Program-made: the position numbers and the translations under genes
In this document: piece after piece, positions 1 through 11,209 of the stretch
Layout of the letters: each line of letters opens with the position of its first letter
Position numbering within the stretch: the stretch's first letter is position 1
Notes under the pieces: generated by a model
What the model was told of the DNA's origin: nothing
What the model saw: the letters and a program-made list of their open reading frames with translations, nothing else
Database searches by the model: none
Source of the DNA: Zygnema cylindricum
Lineage: Eukaryota; Streptophyta; Zygnematophyceae; Zygnematales; Zygnemataceae
Assembly: GCA_037447655.1 (NCBI GenBank)
Contig: JBBHKE010000735.1
Location: forward strand, 1-64,000
Direction of reading: 5' to 3'
DNA: 64,000 bases

Positions 1-340
1 TTTACACCTTCCACCATTTTTTGATTTACCATCTTTTCTAATCTATCATAATTCACATGTCCTAAACGTTTATGCCATAAATCACAATCACTGATTACAC
101 TTGAGTACATAACATCATTGTAATTATCATTTGCAAGACTCAACCGATACAAATTGTTACTTCCAGCAAATCCTTCTACAACTATTTTCCCATTCTTACT
201 CACTGTTTTCTTTCCATTCTCAGATATAGTTTTGAAACCTTTCTTTTCTACCACTGACGTAGAGAAAAAGTTTCTTTTAAAAACTGGGACATGCAACACA
301 TCTTCCAAAACCATTTTCACAGGTTTTCCCTCTACGTTCA
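1..340 (-). pseudogene. E1 pol: GAG-pre-integrase region
   Basis: The minus strand translates to a run ending in LWHKRLGHVNYDRLEKM, the conserved HxxxxGH-type zinc-binding start of Copia integrase (pre-integrase domain), preceded by the protease-to-integrase linker (short strings such as VEGKPVKMV and GKIVVEGF). It is out of frame with the protease segment at 338-688, so a small indel near position 340-400 separates the two. The rest of the integrase lies beyond the window. Confidence 0.8.
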
Positions 341-735
341 ACATAAGTGACACCCTCCCCTTTGCTTTTGACTCAACAAAGGTAACATCACTAAAATAAA
401 TTTTGATGGGTGAAATAGATTGATACTCTCAAATGGATGGCAATTGCGGCACATGTGGGCAGATGCACCGGAGTCCATTATCCATTCGTCTTCCTCCACG
501 CCTTCCGTCGCTTGTGCCATCGTAAAATATTTCTTTTCACTGTTGTTGGGAAAGCTGCTCACATCCTCCTCCTTAAGTTCGTTGAAAAGAGCAATTGGTC
601 GTCCACTTGATTGAGAAGGAACCCGGCTTTCGTCCCAACCAGAGCCAAAATTTCCTGTGGCTTTCGCTCTCTTGTAGACATGACACATTCTGAACTCATG
701 CCCTTTTTCATCACAATAATAGCAGGTTAATGGTG
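338..735 (-). pseudogene. E1 gag zinc knuckle and aspartic protease
   Basis: A CCHC zinc knuckle (CYYCDEKGHEFRMC, CX2CX4HX4C) at about 683-724 ends the nucleocapsid part of Gag. About 60 residues later comes EEDEWIMDSGASAHMC, the Copia protease active-site motif with catalytic Asp in DSGA. The frame then leaves the family pattern near position 400 and ends at 338, consistent with a frameshift. Confidence 0.85.
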
Positions 736-1364
736 ACCTTCTAGGACCACTACCTATACCATTGCCATTGCCATTCTTAGAGTCTGAAAACTGGTTAGCT
801 AGTGCGTGCTTACTACTACCTCTTTGACTTACTACTACCTCTTTGTAAAATCTGGTGAACTTCTTCGCTTAAAATAAACTGAATTGCTAACGCAATATTC
901 CATTGACGTTGTGGAAAACCCCTAAGCCTATCCATGGCTCCCTTATATTCATGGGGCAGAGGTGGTGAAAAATCCCCACCTGCACTAGTACTCTGAAGGA
1001 ACAACCTTTTCATAGCATGACAATGATCTGACATACTACCTCCAGAATACTTAAATTCAAAGATTTCTGTTGCTATATTAGTTTGAACAGTGACATCAAG
1101 CTGAACATACATAGCACGTACACTGAACCAAACTTCAGAGGCTTTCTTCATCTCAAGATACGACATTACCAAGTCTTTTGTCATTGACTGCTTCAAGACG
1201 TTGAGGCAATGGAGATTCTTCTTTCTCCAATCCGACGCAGTCTCATCGGCAGTTCTTTCCACAACGGGTGACAAGTCCCTCTCCTCGAAATATGAGCTTA
1301 ACATATCTTCCCATTATAAGTAGTCAGTTTCATCAAAAATAAGCAATTTGGGCGGTGGGCCCAT
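736..1364 (-). pseudogene. E1 gag polyprotein, N-terminal and capsid region
   Basis: Starting at the ATG inside the primer-binding site (1364-1362) the frame reads MGPPPKLLIFDETDYL, then a stop, then WEDMLSSYFEERDLSP and the UBN2-type Gag core (MTKDLVMSYLEMKKASEVW, NIATEIFEFKYSGGSM, MKRLFLQSTSAGGDF). In intact relatives the sequence around the stop is F.G.DYFYWE, so the stop is a mutation in the conserved tyrosine/tryptophan segment. An upstream in-frame ATG at about 1460 lies in the LTR and is cut off by a TAA, so I prefer the ATG at 1364. Confidence 0.75.
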
Positions 1365-1368
1365 AACC
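1354..1368 (-). promoter_or_regulatory. Primer-binding site of E1 (initiator tRNA-Met anticodon arm type)
   Basis: The minus strand reads GGTTATGGGCCCACC directly after the LTR end (...TTTAACA). It is complementary to the GGUGGGCCCAUAACC anticodon arm of plant initiator tRNA-Met rather than to a tRNA 3' end. The ATG inside it is the likely gag start. Confidence 0.7.
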
Positions 1369-2026
1369 TGTTAAAGGTCATGGGCATTCTCACTTAGCTG
1401 TGATCCACTCTCACAAGGAGTCACGCTTGCACCAGCGGGAACGGAGCCATTAGTAGACATGACAGCAGAAGCAAACCCAAAGAGAAATGCCTAGTAGACT
1501 AGATCTATATTGTAAGATATGTAACTCCAAATGAAAGAGGTCTTTCAACCATACAAACATATACTACAAGCAAATCAAAGACAATAGAGCACAAAAGAGC
1601 ACAAAACTCCTTAAACTGCACTCAGTACTCATATTTCCTTAACTCTTGTGTAGAATGTACATTCTGTGTCAAACTGATTAATCCTACTTGAACTAAATAC
1701 TCAAAAGATCTAGAAAACATTTAAAACGTATGTACAGGGTTCACCAGACAGCCTACTGACAAAAATCTAAGTGTTTGGACCAGAATTGTCCACTAACAAT
1801 ATCTATACCCTAAAAATCCGGGTGATATTTATCACTTCTACATTCATTGGCGGCCTTACACACTAATTTACTTAAAGATAACTATTCGTGTAGATACTAC
1901 AAAAAATCTACACTAAATTTGGTCAATATTGAACAGTTGGTATTCCAAAGTTATTCTAAGTCCTAGACTCAAATTTTTAAGACTTACTAAAGCTTACTTT
2001 TCAATAATTTCATCACCCCTTTAACA
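1369..2026 (-). repeat. Probable 5' LTR of E1
   Basis: The segment directly next to the primer site starts TGTTAAAGG and ends CCTTTAACA, a 9-bp terminal inverted repeat framing TG..CA, as expected of an LTR of 658 bp. The partner LTR is outside the window, so the outer border at 2026 rests only on this inverted repeat. Confidence 0.55.
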
Positions 2027-2248
2027 TGGTTGAACCAACGACAAGACTGATTGGTTGCTGAACTAGCGACCATACTGCCTCGATGTTGGTACAACGTGGC
2101 TTTGTTAAAATATGTCAGCGATAAAAAAAACCATGTCCACAATCAAAAATGACAAAGTTCAAATTGAAGCAAATGAAAACAAACTATGTATTAATCGGAG
2201 GGATATGGTTTAATTCTCACATTAAAAATATGTCAACTCATTATAGGG

Positions 2249-2365
<117 letters not shown>

Positions 2366-2399
2366 TATTTCTCTTTACTCCCACCCACGGAAACATGTT

Positions 2400-4180
2400 C
2401 ATCAAACCTCTCTTCCCCACCTCCCTACTTCTCCCATACCATTTCTTCTTCGTACCAATATACCCGTGTTCAGAATAATTTGAGATCGCGCTAAAAACCC
2501 AAACCAATCATCGGCTCTTAGCCGCAACCGGTTCCTTTTCTTAAAGTGAATATGGTCATTGGTTGACCTATTCATCTCACACGAGCTGGAAATCGTGCAC
2601 TGAGCAATGCTCTTAATTGCTACTTTTTGTAAGATAGGGGTGACAGCCCCAAACTGCTGCCACCACTTCCACCTTGGCATCTGCTTAGCACAAGTCCTTG
2701 TCACCTCCCTCCCTATGTGCCATCTCCCTGGCGATAAAAGACACCTTCAACTCTTCAAGAATTTGCAGGCCTTTGTAATTTCGCGCTCCTCCATTGCTGG
2801 ATAACTTCACTAAGAACTCCCCAATAGTGTAAAAACCATGATAAACCTTCCTCACGTTTGGGCTCCCTTTGTCGCACTCCCTCATCAGCAGCACTACAGG
2901 TTCTGAAACTGTCGCAGCCTTCAGTCACTCTCGTCCAAAACACCGGGTTCAGGTTACAACCTTTAATTTTCACACCCTCTAACTTGTATGTAGACTTCAA
3001 TAACCATTGTTTGTAAGCATAATCAAACATCAAGATCTTTAAGCTATCCTTCACCTCTAAAAACCTCTATAGCATGATAAAATTTGTAGCAAACCTGGTC
3101 TCTCCAAGTTTCAAAAGCTTAAGTTTGGATATTTTGTTGAACAAGGCTGCAGTCATGTGATGATTCATGATAAACTTCAACACCTCCTTTGCTTCTCGGA
3201 TAGGTCTTGAAATAAATGATAATTTGCCCCAATCCTCCAACATTAGGTCCAATAAGTGGGCAGCGCAAGGTGTCCACATGATGGAGGGATTTTTTCATGG
3301 GCATTGAGGCGGCATCCTTGTTCACAAGAGCAGAAACTGTCACAACTTGTACCAAATGCTTGACCCCCACTGCAAGAACTCCTTTCTCTAACACTTGACA
3401 AACATATTCAGCATCCTTGATTTTCCCTCGAGTGTCTTCCGCCTTGAGAAACATGTCACCTTTGTGGGTGACAGCTAAAATGTTTAGGAGAGGCGTATCA
3501 TCAACAGTCGTCCAACCGTCTGATGTGATTGAGGCACCAGTGATTTTTATGATCTCCAAGTAGCTTGCCAAATCGCTAGTTATCGTTGCTTTCGTCTCAA
3601 ACAGAAGGCGATTTCTCATGGTATTCCCTTGCGGTAACATGTAAGACGACCCTATATCCCAGGTCTTTTTCACTGCTGCCTGAAAATATGGGTCGTCTAA
3701 TAGTTGAAATGGCAAACCATTGGCAAAGAAAGCCTTTGCCCATGCTACATCCACCTCTTTTTTGTTATGCATATTGAATACAATATTTATTTTTGTCCGA
3801 ACACCTTGTACTTTGCTACTTTGGCTAGATACAAATCTAGGACATCTAGTGAGTTCATCCAAATCGGATATGACACGTTTTCTGAGAGCCATAAGAAGAT
3901 TTTGCAATTTTTGATGCATTTAACTCCGCTTGCACTTCATCTGGACATAAAATGCAAGCTCTAATGCCCCCACTTTTAATATTTCCAAGCACATGGTTTT
4001 TAATCCTAGTTGCTTGACCATTGTATTCAAAATTGCAGTATACACAGATGCATGTTTTACTTACAAGCAACTCTCCGCTTGGAGCCTTAACGTGATCCCA
4101 CTCGATTCCTCGTGGCCTAGGCATGGATGCTTCTCTTTCGATTCGTGGAAACTTGAAGGGTGGGTTCAATGACAAGTTTA
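2400..4180 (-). pseudogene. hAT-superfamily transposase (BED finger, DUF659, hAT dimerisation), frameshifted
   Basis: Read on the minus strand the pieces follow hAT order. 4175-3855: MPRPRGIEWDHV, then a BED-like zinc finger (CVYC, later HVLG and RAC). 3919-3290: the DUF659 region with ITSDGWTTVDDTPLLNIL and VCQVLEKG. 3279-3067: MWTPCAAHLLDLMLEDWGK and LGETRFATNF. 3054-2685: DGCDKGSP-type and YHGFYTIGEF segments. 2704-2400: the C-terminal dimerisation domain (VAIKSIAQCTISSSCE...HIHFKKRNRL). The frame changes at about 3890, 3290 and several times after 3067, so the gene is dead. I did not find terminal inverted repeats or a target duplication. A second copy lies at 15957-17310. Confidence 0.85.
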
Positions 4181-4876
4181 ATGGTTGACTTTATAACGTC
4201 TCCAATGGCGGCTTCCTGTGAAAGAAGAGTGTGAAAGAGTGTGAAAGAGGAGTGGAGGAGAGATAAAAATTCGCGCGCGTAAATGAACCAACAGTCTCTT
4301 TTTTTGAAAATGTCCGTATAGTATTCTGTACAGTTTAGATGTACGAAATTTACGAAAGCTATGAAACAAACGAATACTACGTAGTTTTCGTAAAAAAGTC
4401 TAAATCCGTACGAATTGGACATCTATGGTCCTTTCCCTGGCAACAAATATTTAAAATGTACACGTGGCGAGTGACGCGGATTTGTAACGGCTTTTGTTTT
4501 GGCTTTTATTATTTTATTTGTTCGTTATTCGTGGAAACTTGAAGGGTGGGTTCAATGACAAGTTTAATGGTTGACTTTATAACGTCTCCAATGGCGGCTT
4601 CTGAGGTGAGATAAAAATTCGCGCGCGTAAATGAACCAACAGTCTCTTTTTTTGAAAATGTCCGTACAGTATTCTGTACAGTTTAGACGTACGAAATTTA
4701 CGAAAGCTATGAAACAAACGAATACTACGTAGTTTTCGTAAAAAAGTCTAAATCCGTACGAATTGGACATCTATGGTCCTTTCCCTGGCAACAAATATTT
4801 AAAATGTACACGTGGCGAGTGACGCGGATTTTTAACGGCTTTTGTTTTGGCTTTTATTATTTTATTTGTTCGTTAT
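4141..4876. repeat. Tandem duplication, about 386 + 350 bp
   Basis: The segment 4141-4526 (starting ATTCGTGGAAACTTGAAGGG) is repeated head to tail at 4527-4876. The second copy lacks about 36 bp of the GTGAAAGA-rich stretch at 4215-4255. The first copy begins inside the N-terminal coding part of the hAT transposase, so the duplicated unit carries the start and the upstream region of that gene. Each unit contains an imperfect palindrome of about 115 bp (4308-4423 in copy 1) running from ATGTCCGTA to GAATTGGACAT. Confidence 0.9.
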
Positions 4877-7551
4877 ATCCTCGTACCAAAATTTGACTGC
4901 TGGCGCATTCAAGCTAATCTGACAGAAGTAGCTGACTGAACGGGAGTTGCGGTCCTTGTCGGCCTCGTTCCTTAGATGAAGGTCACATTCAGCCGGGCCA
5001 TCATTATCTCCAGCCGTACGAATTATGTAGTACCATGGCGTAAGAAAAATTAACCACTTTAAGACATCTTGTACAGTACTTTCTAGTACGGCTGTCCAAT
5101 TTACGTGGCCCAATGGTTATGCGTTAAACACTTTCTGGGATATGGAAACAATTTTCCACACTACGTACTGTACACATTCCCGATTTGTAATCGTGACAGT
5201 ACGATCGGAGGGTAGCAGCGATATCTTCGCCTTAATGTAAAATCCAACGGCTGAACATAAATTAAATTGTTTTTAGCTGCCCGGAAACTGTTGAACACAA
5301 ACAGCGATGGGCATTGTAGCACCTCCGATAAAGATTTTTAGGAAACGATTCAACTATGTACGTTTGAACTTTGAAATTGAGACAACGCTATTATATGATT
5401 AGTTTCCTACCATTGTTTCTTGCCGTACTGTACTTTATTGGCGGTTTTAAGCTGCCGGCTGTCTGGCCGTCGGAAACGTCTAAAGGAAGCGCTCTCCAAG
5501 TTACGACAGTCTGGCACCAACTTTCAGTGAAGTACGGACAGGACAGAAGGACCGAAAGTGCCCTCCCAAATTCTCAGCTTTCCGAGTTTCCGTGACACCT
5601 TTTTCGTCGTTTTGTGACTGAATAGAGTATAAAGTATAAACGGAAGTTTCGGCTTGCCGGCTTTCTTTGTGTACTTGTCAGTTCCAAAACCTTTTTAGGG
5701 TGGCGCGCCATAAGGCAATTTTCCAGGTTCCCCTTCGCACTTGCGCCAGGTCATCTTTTCCCCAAAACAACCAAATTGGAATTCAAAAATCCATTCAAGA
5801 TTTTGCCCTATTGTACCTTTTTTTTCAGTGGGTTCAGGGTACAGTCTTACCTGGAATCCGTAGTGTCCCTCTCAAACGAACCTCAAGAGTACAGTAGAAG
5901 CCTATAAAAATGGAAGTACATATGTACGGATGATCTCTTGACAGTCTACAAAAGTACAGTAGCTTTATTAAAGTACGCACTGGCAACAAAATATCATGAC
6001 AGGGTTTTTGCTAAAATAAAAAGTTAACGCCCACCGCCCCAAAACAAAACAGACAATTGTTCAATTTTTTTGTCTTTTCTGGAGATCTCTAAAGTACGAA
6101 AATTAATGTGTGTCCCACTCTTTGTCCCACACGTCCCTTTCATAGATACTTTCTCAAAAAAAGACTGTACAGAAATATGATTATTTACGGAACTGCGCAA
6201 AGGTATGCATAGATGAAAATTCACTTCATTGGTCCACGTGTCCCTTTCGTCAAAAGTCCTCTGGGAGACGTGTTTTCGCCGCAATTTCAGGAAACTGGGT
6301 CTCAAAAATCGCAATTTTCATTGCGCGTCACCCTCATTTGAATGAAGATTGTATTTTTTGATGTGCCGAATATATCCGGTTAAAAAGGTTAAAACATCCG
6401 CCTGATAAAGTTACTGATTTTGTCTTAGGACCTCACAATTTCAAAAATTGAATGTTGTCAATCTACTAAAAAGCATTACAAAATCTTCAATTAAGGACTC
6501 ACATTGACCTGCGCTTAAAATGTACTTAGTTTATCATGTGCATTTTTTTTTTTTTTTTTTTTTAAAACAATTGGAACACAAAATTTTCAATTGACATAAA
6601 CTCGCTTTTAAAACAAGTCATGAAGGTCTACAAACTTGCCGTAATATACATCAGTTTATCCATTTGTCTGTTGAGAAAATATTCTCTAAATAAACCTGTC
6701 CTCCATTTTTAACAAAAAAAACTGTGTTTTTTAAGGTAAGATATCACCAGATATTATTTGCATTTTTTGACTTACTTTTCCAGTTATTTTACCTGTTTGT
6801 ATTTTAAAATGAGAGTAGCATGTGAAGACTGATTGGCCACATTCTTCTCACCCATTTAACACCAATAGTATTCATATTTAAAAATTTAGAATGCATAAAA
6901 TAGAATAATTAAAACAGAGGCAAAATTACCACCAATCCGTGACACTCATGATGGCTAAGTCACTAAAAAAAAAATACACAAAAGCCATTTAAAAAAAGTT
7001 AAAACAATTTTTTTTATGAAGAAACGAATTGAAAAGTTACAGAAACTGGAACAGCTTGAATAAAAAAAAAAAAAAACCTTGAAAACTTTGAAATGATAAA
7101 TGTGTCTTTCGAATCATAAATTTTAAAAAAAACACCCAATTTTAAACATTACCCATAAAGTAACTCTCCTGAAAGTTATTTAAACAAAAGGAGAAAGGGG
7201 TGAAGAAAAAAAACTTGTCCTCATGAATAAAAACACCTTTTCACTTATTTCTACAAACTGTACATCGCAGTAAATATATCTTTCACAAGAAAAGGAGAGA
7301 AAAAAAATGGAAATTTAAAAATATAACTGAACATCAACAAGTCGATCATCCTCTATTCGTACATCACTTATCTACTTTTCCAATCTTGTAAATCTTCAGT
7401 TTTTGATGTATTTCTCATCCTTGTCCCATTTTTGTCTTATTGTATTTTTCTTTTCGTCCTTCGCCACACGCAACCTTGTCATTTTTTCCTCCAAATTAAA
7501 AAACAAGCTTCATCTGAAATTTCTCGTACATCCGGAATAAAAATGGCATTT
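4877..7551. other. Intergenic, no recognisable gene
   Basis: AT-rich sequence with short open frames that match nothing I recognise (for example 5371-5595 and 6024-6314). It is rich in GTAC and TACGG words, has a poly-T run at about 6543-6563 and many A-tracts between 6900 and 7330. The last few hundred bases (7300-7551) should include the 3' UTR of the gene ending at 7552. Confidence 0.6.
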
Positions 7552-10209
7552 TTAAAAGCCCCAGAGAGAGGGAAAGGCCGATGAGGTAGCCATGGATTGG
7601 GGAGGAGCTTCTCGATACGGCATAGCCCCGCTTGTACCCAAACAGTCTTGTGGATTCGAATTAGACCATCCTTCTTCTTTTGCTCCTCCCCCGGACGTCA
7701 AATTCTCCAGAATCCCATTTCCCAAAACCCCATTTCCTTGATGTCCGTTTCCCATAACCCCATTTCCTTGATACCCATTTCCCATGTTATACCCATTTCC
7801 CAAACAACCATTTCCAAGACCAACGTTCCCCAAAACACTATTCCCAAAAACCCCATTTCCAGAAAAGATGTTACCAGACAACCCATTTCCCAAAATCGAA
7901 TTTATAGAAAACCCATTTCCGGGAACCCCACAGTATTCATTTTGGATTCCTACCACCGGGCCCAAATTGCTATTTGTATCTCCGAAATCCGACCCTCTGT
8001 AAATCTCGAGAAGTTGTGGAAGCGCCACCTGTCCTCCTCCCATCGCAGCATCCAATAAGGTCATGCCAGCTGACCCTTCCAAAATCTCTTTGTCGCCTTT
8101 GACATGATCAATATTTTGTCTTGTAGTGGTAGGTGGCAGTCCCCCGCAGGATCCTCCTTCCGATTCACTCGAATTCCAACACTGCGACTCGTTTTCGAAA
8201 CTTTCAAGCTCGTTTCCCATAATAATATCATTAATGCCGTTACTCCGGTAATGGGTATTAATATTATTATTATTCACGCAGCTGCCACTGCTGATCAGAT
8301 TATTAATATTATTGGAGTTATTTTGCACCTGATTTGCGCCCCATTTAGCAATTTCCGCCTCAGAAGAAGACGTCGATGTTGTTCCATGTCGTTCCGATTG
8401 CGTTTTTAGATACGAAGGAATGAGAGAGGAGACCGAATTCATCGAATTAAACGCCGAATTTGCTGACATATTCGGCGAAAGAGCTTTCTTCAAAGCTTCC
8501 AATTCAGTTTCTGATCTTTCCAAAGATTGTAAATAATTTGAAGCTTGGACCAAATTCAAAGCATTGGACATCTGCTGTTGCTGTTGTAAAGCCAATAATT
8601 GATTAATAGATAACTCCGAATTTTGCAAATTCGCAAACTGTCGTCGTCCTCCCACTCCTGTAGTCAAAGGAGTGACAGTTGTCGTTTTCTCTTGACCACT
8701 CCTTACTTCTCTCCCATTCTCTCTACCCCATCTTGCTTCAGCAGGAGCCTCCGCCTTCGGTCCCAACAGTCTCTCTCTCAACTCTCTCACCGCCCTCTCC
8801 TCCTCCTCCCCAATATTCCCCCTACTTCTCTTCCCCAGAACACCACTTGTAAAATTGCCTCCTCCTCCTCCCAAACCACACACTTTCTTCTCCTCTACCC
8901 TCCCCCGCTTCTCCACCCCGGTACCCTTAAACACCCCGTTCACCAAAACCCCGTTCCTTCTCCCTTCACCTCTCCTCCCTCCTCCTCCTCCTCCTCCACT
9001 TCCATCCTCCCTAACCTCCTCTCCCCCTCCCACAACCTTCCCTTCCCCTCTTCCCTCCATGCCACCTCCATCTCTTCTCCCCCAACTCTCAAACCCTCGC
9101 CCTTCCCCTCCCCCTCCTTTTCCCCCCTCTCCTCCCTCTCCTCCCTCCCCTCCATCCTCACTCTCTCCTCCTCCTCCCCCACTCCCACTCTCCCTTCCTC
9201 CCTCTCCTCCTCCTCCACCACCACTCCCACTCTTCCCCTCTCCCTCTCCTCCTCCTCCACCACTCATACTCTGCCTTCCTCCACCTCCTCCACCTCCTCC
9301 ACCTCCTCCTCCATTCACACTCTGACTCCCTCCCTCTCCTCCCCCTCCTCCCGTCCCCGCGTTCCTCCCCCCCCCTCCCTCTCCCCCCCCTCGTCCCCCC
9401 CTGCGGTCCCCTGGGCTGTCTGGCAGGTTGAGCCTGGCCCTGGGCCCGTGCAGCAGTTTGGCGGCGCGGTCGTAGGCCTGCGCGGCCTGCTCGGCGGAGG
9501 CGAAGGAGCCGAGCCAGAGGCGCGTGCGCTGGCGCGGCTCGCGGATCTCCGCCACCCAGCGGCCCCACACGCGCTGCCGCACGCCGCGGAACCCGTGGAC
9601 CGCGTTCAGGGGGCCGCCCTTAAGGCCCTTGCGGGGAGGGAGGGAGGGAGGGGGGGAGGGGGAGGGAGGGGAGGAGGGAGAGGAGGAAGGGGGGAGGGAA
9701 GGGTGGGGGGGAGGGTGGGGGGAAGGGAGAGGGGAAGGGTGAGGGGAAGGGAGAGGGGAAGGTTGGGGGGAAGGGAGAGGGGAAGGGTGAGGGGAAGGGT
9801 GAGGGGAAGGGAGAGGGGAAGGGAGAGGGGAAGGGAGAGGGGAAGGTCGGGGAGAGGGTCGGGGAGAAGGTTGGGAAGGGAGAGGGGAGGGAAGGCGGGA
9901 AGAGCGTTGGGAAGGAGGGTGTGGAGGGGAGGGAAGAGGGGAGGGAGGGAGAGAGGAGAGTGGGTGGGAAGAAGGTTGGGAAGGGAGAGGGGGAGGGGCG
10001 GAAGGGTTGGGAAAGGAAAAGGGGTGGGAAATGGAGGAGGGGATGTGGGACAGGAGGGAGGAGGAGAGAGGAGACTGAGAGCGAGAAGAAGGTTGCGAAT
10101 TAGAAAGTGGAGAGACAGAGGGAGGTGAATAAGGAGAGGCAGGAGGGGAGGGAGAGCAGAGAGGAGGAGAAGAAGGTTTCGATGGTATCGGAGGGAGAGT
10201 TGTGTCCAT
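7552..10209 (-). CDS. AP2/ERF transcription factor, DREB type, intron-free, 885 aa
   Basis: One uninterrupted frame of 885 codons. Residues 1-195 are Pro/Ser repeats (PSPLPSP units). Residues about 205-262 form a single AP2/ERF DNA-binding domain ([19 protein letters not shown] ... [19 protein letters not shown]). Val and Glu in WVAEIREP are the DREB signature (ERF proteins have Ala and Asp there); the RTRLWLGSF and AYDRAA strings are closest to my memory of the DREB2/ABI4 side. Residues 270-451 are Gly/Glu-rich, followed by GKRSRG, a possible nuclear signal. A Gln run (about 540-545) leads into a Leu-rich helix, then Asn-rich sequence and GNG repeats (761-836); the C-terminus is FPSLWGF. The start is the first ATG before the Pro/Ser region. 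Family members usually have 200-400 aa, so the length comes from low complexity. Expected role: nuclear regulator binding DRE/CCGAC-type sites, an inference from the family. Confidence 0.88.
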   Translation of the reverse strand: MDTTLPPIPSKPSSPPLCSPSPPASPYSPPSVSPLSNSQPSSRSQSPLSSSLLSHIPSSISHPFSFPNPSAPPPLPSQPSSHPLSSLPPSPLPSPPHPPSQRSSRLPSPLPSQPSPRPSPRPSPLPSPLPSPLPSPHPSPHPSPLPSPQPSPLPSPHPSPLPSPHPPPHPSLPPSSSPSSPPSPSPPPSLPPRKGLKGGPLNAVHGFRGVRQRVWGRWVAEIREPRQRTRLWLGSFASAEQAAQAYDRAAKLLHGPRARLNLPDSPGDRRGGRGGGEGGGGRNAGTGGGGGEGGSQSVNGGGGGGGGGGGGRQSMSGGGGGEGEGKSGSGGGGGGEGGRESGSGGGGGESEDGGEGGEGGEGGKGGGGEGRGFESWGRRDGGGMEGRGEGKVVGGGEEVREDGSGGGGGGGRRGEGRRNGVLVNGVFKGTGVEKRGRVEEKKVCGLGGGGGNFTSGVLGKRSRGNIGEEEERAVRELRERLLGPKAEAPAEARWGRENGREVRSGQEKTTTVTPLTTGVGGRRQFANLQNSELSINQLLALQQQQQMSNALNLVQASNYLQSLERSETELEALKKALSPNMSANSAFNSMNSVSSLIPSYLKTQSERHGTTSTSSSEAEIAKWGANQVQNNSNNINNLISSGSCVNNNNINTHYRSNGINDIIMGNELESFENESQCWNSSESEGGSCGGLPPTTTRQNIDHVKGDKEILEGSAGMTLLDAAMGGGQVALPQLLEIYRGSDFGDTNSNLGPVVGIQNEYCGVPGNGFSINSILGNGLSGNIFSGNGVFGNSVLGNVGLGNGCLGNGYNMGNGYQGNGVMGNGHQGNGVLGNGILENLTSGGGAKEEGWSNSNPQDCLGTSGAMPYREAPPQSMATSSAFPSLWGF
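8855..9400. repeat. Pyrimidine-rich tract on plus strand (Gly/Glu coding repeat on minus)
   Basis: Dense CCTCCTCC-type repeats on the plus strand, encoding the Gly/Glu-rich middle of the DREB-like protein on the minus strand. Its base composition is the complement of the tract at 9610-10110; the AP2 domain lies between the two. Confidence 0.85.
9610..10110. repeat. Purine-rich tract on plus strand (Pro/Ser coding repeat on minus)
   Basis: About 500 bases made almost wholly of G and A on the plus strand, in units such as GGGAAGGGAGAGGGGAA. On the minus strand it encodes the Pro/Ser N-terminus of the DREB-like protein. Such tracts can form triplex or G-rich structures and expand easily. Confidence 0.9.
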
Positions 10210-10654
10210 GGTGTGGTATGGAGGAGGAAAGGAGGGAAGGAGGGAAGGAGGGAAGGAGGAGAAGGAGGAGAATTTGTAGAGGTTGTCTTTTTAGACAAGC
10301 TGAGGGGAAAGGAAGGATGAGACTCAAATAGGAGAAGGGGGAGAAGAGAGAAAGCGTGTGAAAAAAGGGATTTGTGTGAAATACAAAAGGAGGATTTTGC
10401 GACTCATATAAAGGTGTGAAGGACGACTGGAAAAGGGAGTGAAGTGAACGTACTTTTCAATCCCCTTTTTTCGTTAATTGGGCTGAATTAAGGCTTATAA
10501 ATGCTGTTTTGCCGTTGGAAGATCTGTTTCCGGATTCGACCATTCGTTTGATCCGAGACTGCACATTTGTTTGTGAACATTCGATCTTTTGTCGTTTTCC
10601 TGTTGTCATAACTTATGTTATAGCAACCATTCACATTACAGTACAAGTACTGTA
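10210..10654. other. Upstream region of the DREB-like gene
   Basis: No coding signal. GA-rich next to the start codon, a probable 5' leader continuing the purine bias, then ordinary AT-rich sequence. I could not place a convincing TATA box or start site on the minus strand. Confidence 0.4.
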
Positions 10655-11207
10655 CACCGCCAATCGCTATTAGAGTGAATACCGCTAATTCGGTGCCCTT
10701 TTTTCAAAAAAAAAACCTCAAATACAATCCATAATTCTATTTTTTCCATTATTCTAGTTAGGGTTTTTTTTTCAATTAGCGTTAACAATGGAAGTACACT
10801 GCGATGGAAATAGTGTGTCGTACGGACATTATATTTTCGTACGAAATGGTACTTTTTGAAATACAAAGGCATAAAAAGACACTTAACATTATTGCGCACA
10901 CATGTGAATGTGCACTGGAAGAAAGAGATGCAAACTCGTCGACAAAAATCACGTTCTCATATGTTCGTCCGTCGACTGTGTGAACAGCGCGACAGCGTAC
11001 GAATTATCAGATTTTGTACTTGTAAACATATTACTGTGGACATCGAAAGGGCGGATATTTATTATTCAAGACAACCCAAATTACAGTTAAAGATTAATTA
11101 GTATATATATTTTTTTTTCAAAAAAAAATAAATCCCGATTAATGTTAATAACACTCATTTTTTTTTTTACGCTATTTATTCCTTTACTCTAATAGCGACT
11201 GACGGTG
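10655..11207. mobile_element. TIR element T1, copy 1, TA target duplication
   Basis: A 553-bp element without coding capacity. The left end CACCGCCAATCGCTATTAG and the right end CTAATAGCGACTGACGGTG are inverted repeats, with TA on both sides (10653-10654 and 11208-11209). A TA duplication and absence of a transposase fit a non-autonomous Tc1/mariner-like MITE; the ends are not Stowaway-like, so I give no finer class. Copies 2 and 3 share the interior, including an ACACATGTGAATGTGCAC segment. Confidence 0.8.
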
Positions 11208-11209
11208 TA

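Larger units (their letters stand above)
1..2026 (-). mobile_element. Copia LTR retrotransposon E1, 5' half, cut by window edge
   Basis: Read on the minus strand this is a Ty1/Copia element in the usual order: LTR (2026-1369), primer-binding site (1368-1354), gag with a CCHC knuckle, aspartic protease with DSGAS, then the GAG-pre-integrase domain (WHKRLGHV) up to the window edge. The RT and RNase H parts would lie outside the window. At least one in-frame stop in gag and a frameshift after the protease motif show that it is not a working copy. It belongs to the same broad family as elements A and B (same primer site and same MGPP gag start), but its LTR is clearly different in sequence. Confidence 0.85.

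Noticed and set aside
1362-1462. An upstream gag start of E1 at about 1460 (MSTNGSVPAG)
   Set aside because: The frame meets a TAA before the conserved MGPP start and lies within the LTR as defined by the primer site.
5371-6314. Small frames at 5371-5595, 5667-5897 and 6024-6314 as genes
   Set aside because: No domain, no exon partners and no codon pattern different from the surrounding spacer.
8623-10128. A 501-codon open frame on the plus strand opposite the AP2/ERF gene
   Set aside because: It is the complement of the Pro/Ser and Gly repeats; it has no domain of its own and exists only because low-complexity sequence lacks stops.
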